Assembly (NCBI GenBank): GCA_964017235.1
Contig: OZ024929.1
Coordinates: 29,075,464 to 29,139,463, forward strand
Direction of reading: 5' to 3'
Length of the DNA stretch: 64,000 nt
DNA from: Sabellastarte sp. h YS-2021
Lineage: Eukaryota > Annelida > Polychaeta > Sabellida > Sabellidae
The translations under genes were made by a program, and so were the position numbers. The first letter of the stretch is position 1. Every line of letters starts with the position of its first letter. The notes under the pieces were generated by a model that was given only the letters and a program-made list of their open reading frames with translations, was not told where the DNA came from and searched no databases. This document shows positions 46,455 through 57,988 of this stretch, piece by piece.

Positions 46455-48345
46455 TTTACCCCACTGCCCTTAAGGGCTGTCAGGTATTGTTTTCACCCAT
46501 ATTGTCCGGATGGGTGGGTGGCTGCGCAGCAAGAGAAAGTTTGTCTGGGCTGTATATCAGAAACCGTAAGGTGTAGGAAGTTGATACTTGGTAGGGACAT
46601 TGGTTAGGGGATGTAGGTGTGCAACGCCATAGTGTGACCTTGATTTGACCTTTGACCTTGCCACAGAGACCTTGATTTGACCTTGCAGTAGTGACCTTGA
46701 CCTATAAAATCTTGTCCGGGCTATATCTCGGAAACCGTAAGGTTTAGGAAGTTGATACTTGGTAGGGACATTGGTTATGGGGTGTGGGTGTGCAACGTTG
46801 TTGTGTGACCTTGATTTGACCTTTGACCTTGCCACAGTGATCTTGAGTTTGAAAATCTTGTCAAGGCTATATCTCGGAAACTGTAAGGTGTAGGAAGTTG
46901 ATACTTGGTAGGGACATTGGTTAGGGGGTATAGGTATGCAACGTCATGATGTAACCTTGAATTGACCTTTGACCTTGCCCTAGTGGCCTTGACCTATGAA
47001 ATCTTGTCCGGGAGATATCTTGGAAACCGTAAGGTGTAGGTAGTTGATACTTGGTGTGGGCATTGGTTAGTGGCTGTGGGTGTACAATGTCATAGTGTGA
47101 CTTGAATTGACCTTTGACCTTGCCATAGTGACCTTGACCTATGAAATCTTGTCCAAGCTATATCTCAGAAAGAGTAAGGTATAAGCAGTTGATACTTGGT
47201 AGGGTCATTGGTTGGGAGTTGTAGGTGTGCAACGTCATGCTGTGACCTTGATTTTAACTTTGATCTTGACATAGTGACCTTGACTAATAAAATCTTGTCT
47301 GGGCTATATCTTGTAAGGTGTAGGAAGTTGATACTTGGTAGGAACATTGATTAGGGGGTGTGGGTGTGCAACGTCATGGTGTGATCTTGATTTGACCTTG
47401 CCATAGTGACCTTGACCTATAAAATCTTGTCCGGGCTATATCTCGGCAACCGTAAGGTGTAGGAAGTTGATATTTGGTAGGGACTTTGGTTAGGGGGTGT
47501 AGGTGTGCAACGTCATGGTCTGACCTTGATTTGACCTTTGACCTTGCCATAGTGACCTTGACCTATGAAAACTTGTCCAGGCTATTTCTAGGAAACTGTA
47601 CGGTGTAGGAAGTTGGTACTTGGTAGGGACATTAGTTAGGGGTTGTAGGTGTGCAACGTCATGACGTGACCTTGATTTGACCTTTGACCTTGCTGTAGTG
47701 ACCTTGACCTATAATGCCTTGTCTGGGCTATATTTCGGAAACCATAAGGTGGTTGGAAGTTGATATTTGGTAGGGACATTGGTCGGGGGTTATATGTGTG
47801 CAACGTCATGGTGTGACCTGGATTTGACCTTTGATCTTGCATATCAGATGCTATTTTATCTCTCTACAGGGATATCTAATACTATTTTGGTGTCTTTTGA
47901 TGTAGATTAAGCACTGTTAAAGTCATATTAGAATTCATTAACTGTTTTACTTTTGCAACTTCCATTGTAACAAGGTACAATGGTATTGCATCAAGTGAGC
48001 CACCGGTTTTGCCCCAACTCCACTTAAAAGCATGTGTAGCCATATCTGTATGTATGGGTAATATTCAAAACTTGCAAGCCATAATTCAACCATACAAATG
48101 AATATCAAAATGGGAGAAGTCTTAAAGCCTCATAATTTTTAGTTAACTGAATTGTCCTGTTTTAATAGTTAATCTTTACATGCAGTTTCTTTCTCTTAGA
48201 TGTTATTTTTTCTACTTAAACATTATTTGGATACTGACACTGCTCTGAAAGTATCCCAATCTGTGTACTGTTTCACTATTTCTATATCTCATGGTGTTGA
48301 AAACTATTTCCCCAGACTGTGGGGTACGGGCATCTCTGATGCTAT
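46455..48345 (-). mobile_element. Composite repeat with satellite core (copy 2)
   Basis: The order is End-A (gccctt aagggctgt, ggtattgttttcaccc), nine units of 146-bp satellite, an L2-like tail (gtagattaagcactgttaaa), the text caagtgagccaccgg, then End-B at 48190-48345. Copy 1 has the same order inverted from 18600 to 12120 around its LINE. Units read gaccttgatttgacctttga and ggaaaccgtaaggtgtagga. Confidence 0.75.
46545..47845 (-). repeat. 146-bp satellite array, about nine units
   Basis: Same unit as 17591-18500 in the opposite orientation, with tgacctttgaccttg and gtgcaacgtcatg in most units. Confidence 0.93.
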
Positions 48346-48354
48346 TTTTATATT

Positions 48355-49595
48355 TTGTAATGACAAATCAGGGTAGATAGCAGACTCTAAGACCATGATA
48401 TAACTAAATCTACCTTAATGTGTTGTCAGTTTATAATGAAAACAATTCAGGGTAGACAGCAGTCTGTAGGACCATTATATAACCAAGTCTCCCTCCATGT
48501 GTTGTTATTTTGTAATGACAACCTGTCAGGGTGGACAGCAGTCTGTAGGACCATTACATAACTAAATCCATTTTCATGGGTTGATAATGACAACAGGTCA
48601 GGGTAGATAACAGTTTCTAGGACCTTTTTTTAACTAAATCGAATTCCATGCATTGTTATTTTATAATGGCAACAAGTCAGCCTAGATAGCATTCTCTAGG
48701 AGCATTATATAACTAAATCTACCTCTGTGTGTTGTCATTTTATAATGACAACAAGTTAGGGTAGATAGCAGTCTATAGGACCATGATATAATCTACCTCC
48801 ATGCGTTGTCATTTTATAATGCCAATAGGTAAGGTTAGATGGCAGTCTGTAAGACCATTATATAACTAATCTACCTCCATGCATTTTTATTTTATGATGA
48901 CAACAGGTCAGGATAAATAACATTTTCCAAGACCATTTTATAACTAAATCTACATCCATGCGTTGTCATTTTATAATGACAACAGGTCATGGTAGATATT
49001 AGTCTCTGGGACTTTTATATAACTAAATCTACCTCATGCATTGTCATTTCATATTGACAAGTCAGGACACAGCTGTCTGTAAGACCATTACATAACTAAT
49101 CTACCTCCATGTATTGTCATTTTATAATGACCACAGGTCAGGGTAGAAATCTCTAGGACCATTATATGACTACATCTACCTCATGCATTGTAATTTTAAA
49201 ATGACAACATATCAGGGTAGATAGCAATCCCTAGGACCATGATATAATAAAATCTACCTCCTTGCGTTGTCATTTTATAATGACAACCTGTCAGGGTGCA
49301 CAGCAGTCTGTAAGACCATTATAACTAAATCTACCTCCATGCGTTGTCATTTTCTAATGACTACCTGTCAGGGTGAGCATTAGTCTGTAAGACCATTATA
49401 TAACTAAAACTACCTCCATGCATTGTCATTTTATAATGACAACAAGTCAGGATAGATAGCAGTCTCTAGGACCTTTATATAACAAAATCTACCTCCATGA
49501 ATTGTCATTTTATAATGACAACCGGTCAGGGTGGACAGTAGTCTGTAAGACCATTATAATATAACTAATCTACCTCCATGCGTTGTCATAAACGA
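48355..49595 (+). repeat. 79-bp hairpin-containing array A (about 15 units)
   Basis: The unit has ttgtcattttataatgacaa, caggtcagggtagatagcag, tctctaggaccattatataa and ctaaatctacctccatgcgt. The first block is a near-perfect hairpin. The array begins directly after the End-B module. Confidence 0.93.
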
Positions 49596-49599
49596 TAGA

Positions 49600-49695
49600 A
49601 AAAGCCACCCTGCAGGACCAGTCATGAGTGTGCATTCGCTAGGTAGTGTATTGTACTGTCTGTCTAGACAGCGTGACGGCATAGCATCTTTTTTG
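49600..49695 (-). repeat. Possible left inverted terminal repeat of a DIRS-like element
   Basis: gtgtgcattcg, tgtctagaca and catagcatcttttt appear in this order here and, inverted, at 57580-57665. DIRS elements carry inverted termini, and the tyrosine recombinase remains lie just left of the second copy. Confidence 0.45.
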
Positions 49696-49820
49696 TTCAT
49701 GCACTGTTTCCACTGGAACTGACAGGCTGGTAACTTTGCATTTTTGGAGAGTCGGGACCATTGTTTACTTGCTCAGATAGGGTCGGTTGCAAGTTACCGG
49801 CCTGTCGGGGAGAGTTGGTG

Positions 49821-49844
49821 AAATATCAAACATGTTTGATATTT
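49821..49844. repeat. Perfect 24-bp palindrome
   Basis: AAATATCAAACA followed by its exact inverse. An identical palindrome occurs at 37424-37447 in the related 3.3-kb element. Confidence 0.95.
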
Positions 49845-50293
49845 CTACGACCATTGCCGACCCTTGTATCTGACCCTAATTTCAGCCCCATAGCAACAGG
49901 CCTGTCAGTTAACTTAACAGCCTGTCGGTTACACTTCCTGGCTTGTCAGTTAATCAAACAGGCCTGTCTGTAACAAGTATCCGGCTTGTCCGAAATATGG
50001 ACTTCCAGACTGTACGTGATGACTCACCGACCGTGCGGGAAGTGTTACAGTACAGTCAGTAACTTTAATCAGCCTGTCTGTAAGTGTTCCCGACAGGCCT
50101 GTAAAGTTTACAGGCCGGTCGGTAACTTTAACAGACTGGGTCCTAGAGTCGGGAAAATTTGTAACCAACAGGCCGTAAACTGAAACAGACAAGCCGTAAG
50201 CAATAACCGACAGGCCTGTAACACTAACAGACAAGGCGGGAACTGTAACAGACAGGCCGGCAATATTTTTGCTTCTTACGGGCTTCAAAGTCT

Positions 50294-51255
50294 GTGGGTA
50301 TAAGTGGGTCTGAGTTCGTTAAACAGCATGAGGAACTGTGTGACAAGACCAACAACAGTTTCAAAGACAAGCAGAAGAAGGAAGTACTTTGGGAGCCGCT
50401 AGCAGCTTCCAGATACAGGGACACCGAATCTGAGATGGAAATCAGCATGACATCAGATGTTACTCATCAGCCGTCAAGCACCAGTCCCAAGCGACGACAG
50501 CCTCCAGTCGCGACTGCCACCACGTCTGCAGATCCAGTCTTAGATCAGTTCCAGCAGATGAGGTCGATGATTTCCACATTTCTGGGTGCACGTCAGAACC
50601 CCACTCCAAGTCCAAGACAGTCGTTCTGCAACTATCTCCACTCTGAGATTGAAAATCTTGAAGAAAGGGACTTTTTAACCTTCAGGAATGACACAGTGAA
50701 GCTTCTCAGTGAATACAGTACAAGGCCGAAGAACGCAAGAGACAGGTCACCACAAGTCAAGAGGTCACCACATATCAAGTTCCAGAAGCATCACAGTCCA
50801 CAGCAGGATGGGAATACGTACTGACCATCCCGGAAAATCAACCAGTCTCCATTTCAGTTGTGCAGCCTCAACAGACTACCACAGGACAGCCTGTTACAGT
50901 GATTGCGAAAGTACAGCAACCATCAGGGCTTTCATCATCGTCAGCACAGCCTACTTCTTATGTTGTTGTGGATGACCAACAGTCTGGGACTTCCAGACAT
51001 ATGATTTTCAACCCACCTTCAGTTGCACCTTCACAACAGGAGGAGAGTCAGCACAACACTTCTGGATTATCCAGTCTCTTCACAGCTATTCCCAGTGTGC
51101 TTTTGTATCAACAGATGGAGACACCACAGCCATTTTCACCCTCTCAACTTCAACCAGCACCGTCACCAGTGCCATCTTCCACTCATCATGAACATTTAAG
51201 ACCTCCCAGCCAGTCCAGCCAGCAGAGTCAAAGTCAGCCCAAATCAGCAGATTAG
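50294..51255 (+). pseudogene. MADF/BESS-type DNA-binding protein of a Harbinger element
   Basis: Two overlapping open frames (50294-50824 and 50860-51255) look like one gene split by a frame shift near 50810-50860. The first starts within a domain: GISGSEFVKQHEELCDKTNN, similar to the third helix of MADF/Myb-like domains. Then comes a Ser/Thr/Pro-rich linker, and SFCNYLHSEIENLEERDFLT with a helix after it, like the BESS dimerisation motif. The second frame is a Gln/Ser/Pro-rich low-complexity tail (QPTSYVVVDDQQSG, SSQQSQSQPK). In PIF/Harbinger elements such a protein brings the transposase into the nucleus and onto element DNA. The first two MADF helices are missing. Host MADF gene remnant is the alternative. 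Confidence 0.5.
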
Positions 51256-51561
51256 CCCGCACAAGTCGCAACAAACCCGGCCCTTTTCAGGGCCACCCGA
51301 ATCGTCCAAAAACAATTAACGACCTACATATTTGTGCCCCAAAACATAAAATGCACACCGTCCAACACTTACACCTCCCCACAGTACACGAAAAAAAATT
51401 GTGTGAATGAAAGTGTGAATGTTAAACAAATATAAATAAACTTCCACCACAAAACAAAAAGAAAAAAAAATTCCCCTTAAGAAAAATAATCCCCTAAGAA
51501 ATCAAAGTAAAACCACCACCAAAACAAAACAAAATTTAAAACAAACTCCCCCCACCAAACA

Positions 51562-51730
51562 AAGATGTGGACTCAACCCACAACACCCCCAAAAAAGATG
51601 TGGATTCAAACCCACAACCCCCAAAAAACAAAGTTGTAGACTCAAACCCACATCCCCCAAAAACAAAAATGTGGACTCAAACCCACGTCCCTCATAAACC
51701 AATATCCAGACTCAAACCCACGTCCCTGTC
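51562..51730. repeat. About 35-bp tandem repeat, five units
   Basis: gatgtggactcaaacccaca followed by a C- and A-rich spacer (ccccaaaaacaaa), repeated with variants. Confidence 0.8.
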
Positions 51731-52279
51731 TCCCAAAACCCCACTTTAAATAAAAAGCCACATCCACACTGATGCACCAAAAAATGTGAGGCCTAACAAA
51801 ATTTACCAAAATGTGAGTGACAATGGATTGATAAACTAAAAAAAAAAAAAAAAATATTGGGACTGCAAAGCTTGTATAATTTTGTTTAGCAAATTTCCTA
51901 GCATTTTTTTAAATTCTTGTGGTTTCTTTGCAGGAAATATTTCCAGTTATTTATTTGGAAACTTTTTTTTGCAATACCACTTTGTAAATTATTTCTTCAG
52001 AGAATTAAGCCAGGTCATGTTGGGGTGGGATGTCAACTTTGTTAAGTGAGGTCCTGGGTTTGAATCTGTAAGTGATATATTTAACTTTTTTCAACTGAGT
52101 GTGGGATGGATTGGTATTTGTGATGGGGAATATTTTTGGTGAAATTGAATTTGAATTAAATTGTTGGAAAATTGGGGTTATTTTTTGTGCAGCACATTGC
52201 TAAATAAAAGTTCTTGGATTATTTGGGTAGTCCTGAAAAGGACTGATATATGACAGCATGTTCTCCCCTCAGTCTTCTC

Positions 52280-52690
52280 CCCTCAGTCTTCTTAAACTCT
52301 GTCTTCCTCCTGCCTAGCCAGCGCCCCCACGTGATTAAAATAGTCTTTTAGTAGGTCTCATTGATGTTTGGCCTCCCTCGATGGGTTTCTGAAGTTCTCT
52401 TGATGTCCCTGTTCCTCCTGGTCCCCCTGTGGTGGTTGTATGTTGTCAGCTGGAGTGGGTGGTCTGTCTGCTTCCCTCTGATGGCTTCTCAACATGTTAT
52501 GTAATCTGCATCGACTAAAGCCTAAAGTACCAGGGAGAAGTAGCCGTTTCAAGCCGACTTCCAGTGGCTTCCTGAAGTTGGTGATTGACTTCCTGAGGTG
52601 GGGGGTGATTCTTTCTTCAATCAAATCCAAAAATGCTGGCTCCATCCTGGTGAAATTTGCAAAAAATCTCCCGCCCTCCCTCCCCAAGTA
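52280..52690 (-). pseudogene. PIF/Harbinger transposase with internal deletion
   Basis: Minus-strand frame from 52687: FFANFTRMEPAFLDLIEERI followed by a segment with NFRKPLEVGLKRLLL. This matches the N-terminal region of HARBI1/ALP1-like DDE transposases, where F-x-NF-x-RM and T-x-xRxPL are conserved. After about 55 codons it jumps to a Gln/Glu/Pro-rich tail and, past a TGA at about 52354, to DLLKDYFNHVGAL, which resembles the family's C-terminal end. The DDE catalytic core, normally about 200 residues, is absent, so the gene cannot be active. It is tail-to-tail with the MADF-type ORF. Loss of the core with both ends kept suggests an internal deletion, as in non-autonomous derivatives. Confidence 0.55.
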
Positions 52691-52699
52691 AAAATATTC

Positions 52700-53260
52700 A
52701 GTAGCAAGGGTGCTTCTTTATGTTATATTGTGTCAGGTTTTTTCCAAGATTGTACGAAGATCTGATTAATTCTTACAAATATTAGTTATTTTAATGTAAA
52801 CTCTGGGGCTCCCTTCCTCTTCAGCAGTTTAGGGTGGCTTTGGTTTGACCTTAGTGACCTTAGTTGAAATTGGCTATGTATCAGATTTGTGGCTTAAATA
52901 CATCCTTGTCCAGTAAATTGCAAAGCCTCCCCTTCTGCCGGGTTTCAAGGTCACCCCAGAGGTCAGTAGGTCAACTTCAGTGTTTAGGTTTGCATGTCAA
53001 ACCTCATTGTAAATGAATGTAAAGCTTGACTATATCTGGGCTGCTTCATCACAATAACTTCTCTGTGCAGCCTTATCAGTATTTAATTATTTATTATTGC
53101 ATTATATTTACAACAAGGACTTTTTATATATTCATTTTAGTAGATCTGTAAATATGATTAGTATTAGTTTGTATTTATATTTTATGGTAACTTACATATA
53201 TATACCGGTATAATAAAATGGTCCCCACACTTGTTTGTCTGCCTTGGGGGTTGGGGACTG
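52700..53260. other. Spacer, no gene seen
   Basis: Contains diverged gaccttagtgacctt and caaggtcaccccagaggtca text reminiscent of AGGTCA-rich satellites. No TIR found for the Harbinger element. Confidence 0.4.
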
Positions 53261-53264
53261 CTCC

Positions 53265-54160
53265 ACCCAACCGGTTACAGAGTCTACCGACCTAGTCCAT
53301 TCAACTCTGTTTTGTTTCTGGGGTAGGTGGACAGGAAGTTTTCTACAGAGAAATTGCTTCAACCAGCTGGTTACAGAGCCTACCGACCTGGTACCAGGTC
53401 CACTTGCTCCCACTAGGAATAATCTACAGGACAGGCTTGATTTATTTATTTGGGGTTTTACGTCGCTTTCAACACTGTACAGGTCATATCACGACGGGCA
53501 GTTGGAAGGGCAGAGGAAACCAGCACATACAGTTCGTTAGGGTTCTGTACTGTAAACTGCCGACCAACGGCAAGCAACTATCAGCTTTCCCACTTGAGGC
53601 TGTGCCGGGAACCGAACCCCGGCCTCAGAGGTGGGAGGTGAGAGTGTTACCACTCTGCCACCGTGGCCCCCTCAGGACAGGCTTGAAGCCAAATACACAA
53701 ATACATTAGCTGAACTGATTCCGGCCACTATCTGTGGTGGTTGGTTACAGAGAAATCCCAGATAACTGGACCAGCACATCTGTCTAGGGGTCTGCTGGCC
53801 TATGATACAGGTCAGTAGCTGCCTAAATTCATTGGTAACACCAGCCTGCCAGTTTTGCTGGTTACAGAGAGATATTTGGCCGGTTATAAAGGAAAAAGTT
53901 GGCCGGTTACACACACACACACACACACAAAATATAAGGATTGGCTCATACAGGCCAGGTGCTGCCTGAACCCATTGGTTACAGAGAAACAAGGGGTCTA
54001 CCAGGCTGCCAGAGGAGCAATAAGGGGTTACCTCTACTCCCCTGAAGACATTAGTCACAGAGAAAAGCCAGCCTACTGGGCTGAGAGAGAGAAGATAGCA
54101 ATGAAGTAACCTATCAGTCTGACCTGTTGACCTCTGGATACCCTGGTTACAGAGAAACAC
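53265..54160. repeat. Dispersed GGTTACAGAG motif cluster
   Basis: GGTTACAGAG or a close variant recurs at about 53273, 53369, 53744, 53860, 53980, 54052 and 54142, often followed by a Pro/Thr-coding stretch. In the + frames this gives VTE(K/S/P/R). It lies where a DIRS gag-like region would be expected. Interrupted by the SINE at 53441. Confidence 0.6.
53441..53672 (-). mobile_element. tRNA-derived SINE with 14-bp target duplication
   Basis: Inverse of the 24581 family and its most complete copy: gggccacggtggcagagtgg A-box head, gaggccggggttcggttccc B-box, gaaagcgacgtaaaacccca and (aaat)n tail. CAGGACAGGCTTGA flanks it at 53427-53440 and 53673-53686. Confidence 0.92.
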
Positions 54161-54479
54161 TAAGCAGGGCATCTCACTGCACATCATGAGCTGCCAAGGG
54201 TCATTCCACCCTATAAGGGACAATAACTTTGTTAATAGTCCAGTTTAGGCATTACAGCTGACCGGGAGCAATGAGACTGTGCAAGTTTTCCAGTCACCAG
54301 ACTTCAATCAGAAAGTCAATAGAACCTCAGACCAGACAGACTTTAGATGTGAACTCTTGCACATATTGTTAACGGGCAGCCGCAAGGGTATAACTGGTCT
54401 CCAATGTCCCAGCTGTTGTACTAGATCTGACCATAGGGATAAGATTACACAAGTCATGGAAAACTTGAGAAGCACTTGA

Positions 54480-57300
54480 TGCCAGTCCGAAGGTCTTAAA
54501 TATCCCCTCAGGAACTGTTACCAGATGGAGGCGTTACAGGCTCTTATGAAGAAATATGCAGTAGAACTGGTCAAAATCAAATCTGGTCTCTTTTCAACCG
54601 GTTACCTTTGGTTCACAAACCTAACAACTGGTGCACTACTACACTAGACCTGAGCAAACGGAACCAATTTCTCAAGGTGGAGAAATCCCAAATGGAAATC
54701 ATCAGAACCTCCCTGCAGCAAGGGCAGTGGGTTACCTCAACAGTTTCAAGGATACCTACTTCCATATACCAATGCAGGAACAGTCCAGGAATTACATGAG
54801 ATTTCACATCCAAGGCAGGTCATATCAGTTCAAGGCACTGCCATTTGGACTGTCCACAGCTCCCATGGAGTTTACGGTGCTAACAAGGTGAAACTGATGG
54901 CCCCACACAGGGGTATAAGGATCCACCAGTACCTAGACAACTGCTTGGTGAGAGGCAGATCCCACCAAGTTTGTCTCCAGCATATTCAGGAACTAGTAAG
55001 AATTTGTCAGAAACTAGGTTGGCTGGTGAAAATGGAGATATCAGAGCTGGAACCCAAACAAGTCTTCGACTTCGTAGGTTACCGGTTTTGACCTCAGATG
55101 TGGCTGGGTCCACCCGACACCGGACTGGTGGCAGACCCTTCAGCAGAAAATACAGGATCTAATCTCCCGACCGGCCTTTCCGGTCCAGCAGTTCATGTCC
55201 TTAATAGGTCTGCTAACAGCCACAGAGAAGCAAGTTCACCTTGGCCTACTGCACATGAGGCCCATTCAATGGCATCTCAAAACAGCTGGAGGGTACCGGA
55301 ATCACTAGAAAAGGTCATTCCTATCCCCAAGTCCTTGCATGCGCTTCAAGGTCAACCATTACACCCAGTAAATATGCTCTGCAACTTTGTACAGATGCAT
55401 CAAAAGAAGGGTGGGGCGCTCACTTAAACGATCACACTGCAAGAGGAGCTTCGTCCCTTCCAGAAAGCAAGCTGCATGTAAATTACCTAGAACTGAAAGC
55501 GGTCCTTTTGGACAAGATAGTTCTGGTAACACCGACAACACCATGGTGATGTCATACATAGACAAGGAAGGAGGCAAGAGGTCAGGCCCACTGTGTGCCC
55601 TTCTGTGGAGGATCCTGACCTGGTGCACCAGGAAACAAGTAACTCTCAAAGCCCGACACATCCCAGACCAGCTGAATGTGGTAACAGATAAGCTATCAAG
55701 GCTAGGCCAGGCCATCCAGACAGAGTGGTCTCTCCTTCTAGAAGTTTTTCATACAATATGCAGCAGGTGGCACTGGCCAAGATAGACCTTTTTGCCACGA
55801 GGTTTAACAACAAGTTGCCTCAGTTTGTGTCACCAGTACCGGACCCCCTGGCATGGGCAGTAGATGTGCTCAGCCTGCCATGGGAGGTTCTGGATATGTA
55901 TGCCTTCCCACCTGTAGCCATATTGGGCAAAGTGTTGGAGAAGTTGCAGGACCACCCTTGCCACAGAGTCATTCTGACTCCCCAGGGTGGCCAAACATGC
56001 CTTGGTTCTGGGGTCTAGTGGCCATGTCAAGCCGGATCCCTCGGAGTCTGCCCAGACTGCCCAACCTTGTAACACAGCCCTTCAATCAGACTCCACACAG
56101 GAATCTGACAAATCTAAATCTATATGCTTGGCTCCTAGAGCCTCAGCTATCAAAGAGCAGGGCTTCTCTGAGGCCGGTGCAGCCAGAATTGAGGCTCTTC
56201 AAAGAGGGTCAACCAGATCAGTCTATGAGGCAAGTGGACCATTTTTTACAAAGTGGTGCCTCAGTAACCAGGTGGACTTCAAGGCACCCCCTGTAAAGTC
56301 AATAGCTGACTTCCTATTGCACCTGTTTCAGGACAGGAAGTTACAGCCAAGTACCATTGATGGTTACAGATCAGCTATCACTGACAAACTAGGGATTCAC
56401 CCATTAATGTCAGCTAAGGTGAAAACCTCACTCGTCTCCAGTATAGCTTCCACAGAGACAGACCCAAAGGGAGTAGGGGCATTCCCTCCAGAAACCTGTC
56501 TCTGGTACTGCACCAGCTGACAAGGCTTCCTTTGAACCCATTAAAGAGGCCTCGATGAAGCATTTGACCTTCAAGACTGTTTTTCCTCTTGGCTCTGGGT
56601 TCGGGTAAATGCAGGAGTGAGATCCATGCTTGGCAAACAAAAACATCAGACATCAGTCAGATTGGTCAAAGGTTTCCTTGTACCCCTCACCCAGCTTTTT
56701 TTCCAAGAACCAGCTGGCCAAAGAGGGTCCAGACAGTGTGGCCCCAGTGGTTATACCAGCCCTAGCCACTACTCTGGATAAGTCACTTAGGTCCTGCAGG
56801 TCCCTCTGTCCAGTCAGAACTTATGCTACTATTTGGACAGGACTTCCGACCTCATGCAGAACCAAGAGTTAGTTTTTGTCCCCTTTAAGAAAGGCTTCGA
56901 CAAGGACATCTCAACTGCCACCATCTCCTCCTGGATCAAACAAACTGTGATCAAGAGACCCACACTACATCAGGTCAAGGCCCATGAGGGCTGCTTCCAA
57001 GGCCTTTCAGTCAAGGGTCTCCTTGGAGCAAATACTGTCACCCTGCCACTGGAAGTCTCACAACACCTTCATGTAATTCTATCTGAAGGATGTGGTGTGG
57101 GCTGACCAGAGCTCTACCATTTGGGCCCAGTAGTGGCTGCTCAGCAGACCCACATTTACATTTACAAAAAAAAAGCCAAGCCGTGCTTCCTTTGGGAGGT
57201 TTATTTTTGGGACTGAACTCATCCCTCTCTTCCCCTACCTCAGAGCAGGTCTGTCAAAATAGGGAGGGAGCAACACTGGTATACCCCCGGTAACCGGGTG
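54480..57300 (+). pseudogene. DIRS-like retrotransposon: RT, RNase H and tyrosine recombinase remains
   Basis: DIRS elements copy by reverse transcription and integrate with a tyrosine recombinase. Remains in order on +: reverse transcriptase with HQYLDNCLV near 54930 (the usual YLDD reads YLDN, one catalytic Asp lost) and KQVFDFVGYRF near 55060; RNase H with TDASKEGWGAH near 55393 and IDKEGGKRSGPL near 55557; the conserved RIDLFATRFN-like DLFATRFNNKLPQF near 55790; recombinase with FLLHLFQDRKLQPSTIDGYR near 56310, LALGSGKCRSEIHAW near 56590 and the active-site Tyr region FYLKDVVWADQ near 57080, where a TAA lies three codons before the Tyr. At least six frame changes and several stops. Clearly inactive. 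Confidence 0.88.
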
Positions 57301-57429
57301 ACTGGCCGACCCAAGGGCCTGAAGGTGTCTGACCATGTGTTAAACTGGCCCAGGATTTTGTCCTGTTCATACTAGTGAGTTCCTTCAAGTCCCTAGTAAC
57401 TTACCTGTCAACCAAGTGATAGTTATTCA

Positions 57430-57790
57430 GCAATTGTCCATTGGATAAGAAGTATTAACGCAATAAAATTGCACATAAATAAGTAAATTAAATTTTCATA
57501 AGTTAATACCCTATCCAATGAACACACAAGACCCTCCCAACCGACCCCGCTATCAGCTTACTAGGGGTCTTAGAGGTTTAGACAATGAAAAAGATGCTAT
57601 GACGTAATGTTGTCTAGACAGGAAGGAAGTACGAGGCGCCATCTGGGGAATGCACATTACTGGGACCGGCCAGCCAGTGGTGATACAGGATGTCTTTTCT
57701 GACATTTGGCGGGCCGGTCTGCACCGACCGGATTAGCAATTGTCCATTGGATAGGGTATTAACTTATAAAAATTTAATGTACTTAAATTA
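57430..57790. repeat. Palindromic terminus right of the DIRS-like element
   Basis: ttcataagttaataccctat then ccaatg (57496-57520) is repeated inverted at about 57744-57768 as cattggatagggtattaact then tataa. caattgtccattggata also recurs directly at 57431 and 57737. The enclosed 220 bp contains the segment matching 49600-49695 inverted. Confidence 0.7.
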
Positions 57791-57988
57791 TTAAATTTGC
57801 AATTTTATATGTAATCCTTGTCTGTGAAAAATTTAAAGGCTGTAGGGTCTGAAAATTGCCCACAGAGACCCAATTTATGCACTTTTTGCCACTTTCAAGC
57901 ACTGTAGCTTTCAAAGTATGTCTCATCTGAGTGAAATATCATCTGGGAATATATCGATATGTTTTCTTACATGTGCCCCAAAATTTAG
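57785..57988. repeat. Stray part-unit of the 350-bp array
   Basis: agagacccaatttatgcact, cactttcaagcactgtagct and atgttttcttacatgtgccc match the array at 41560-41690. It ends at aaaatttag, directly at the start of the next ORF. Confidence 0.88.

Larger units (their letters stand above)
49696..52700. mobile_element. PIF/Harbinger-like element, decayed
   Basis: The left end (gtttccactggaactgacag) matches the TIR family of 34265 and 63955. Next come a subterminal zone of about 15 acaggcctgt-type motifs (49715-50260), a + strand MADF/BESS-type ORF and a - strand transposase remnant. A transposase plus a separate Myb/MADF-type protein is the known two-gene layout of PIF/Harbinger. I could not find the right TIR. 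Confidence 0.6.

Noticed and set aside
48355-49595. CRISPR-like array at 48-49 kb
   Set aside because: The whole 79-bp unit is conserved, with no variable spacers, and the context is animal DNA. It is a minisatellite.
52040-52075. tRNA-like B box (ggtttgaatc)
   Set aside because: Too short and without an A box. Could be chance.
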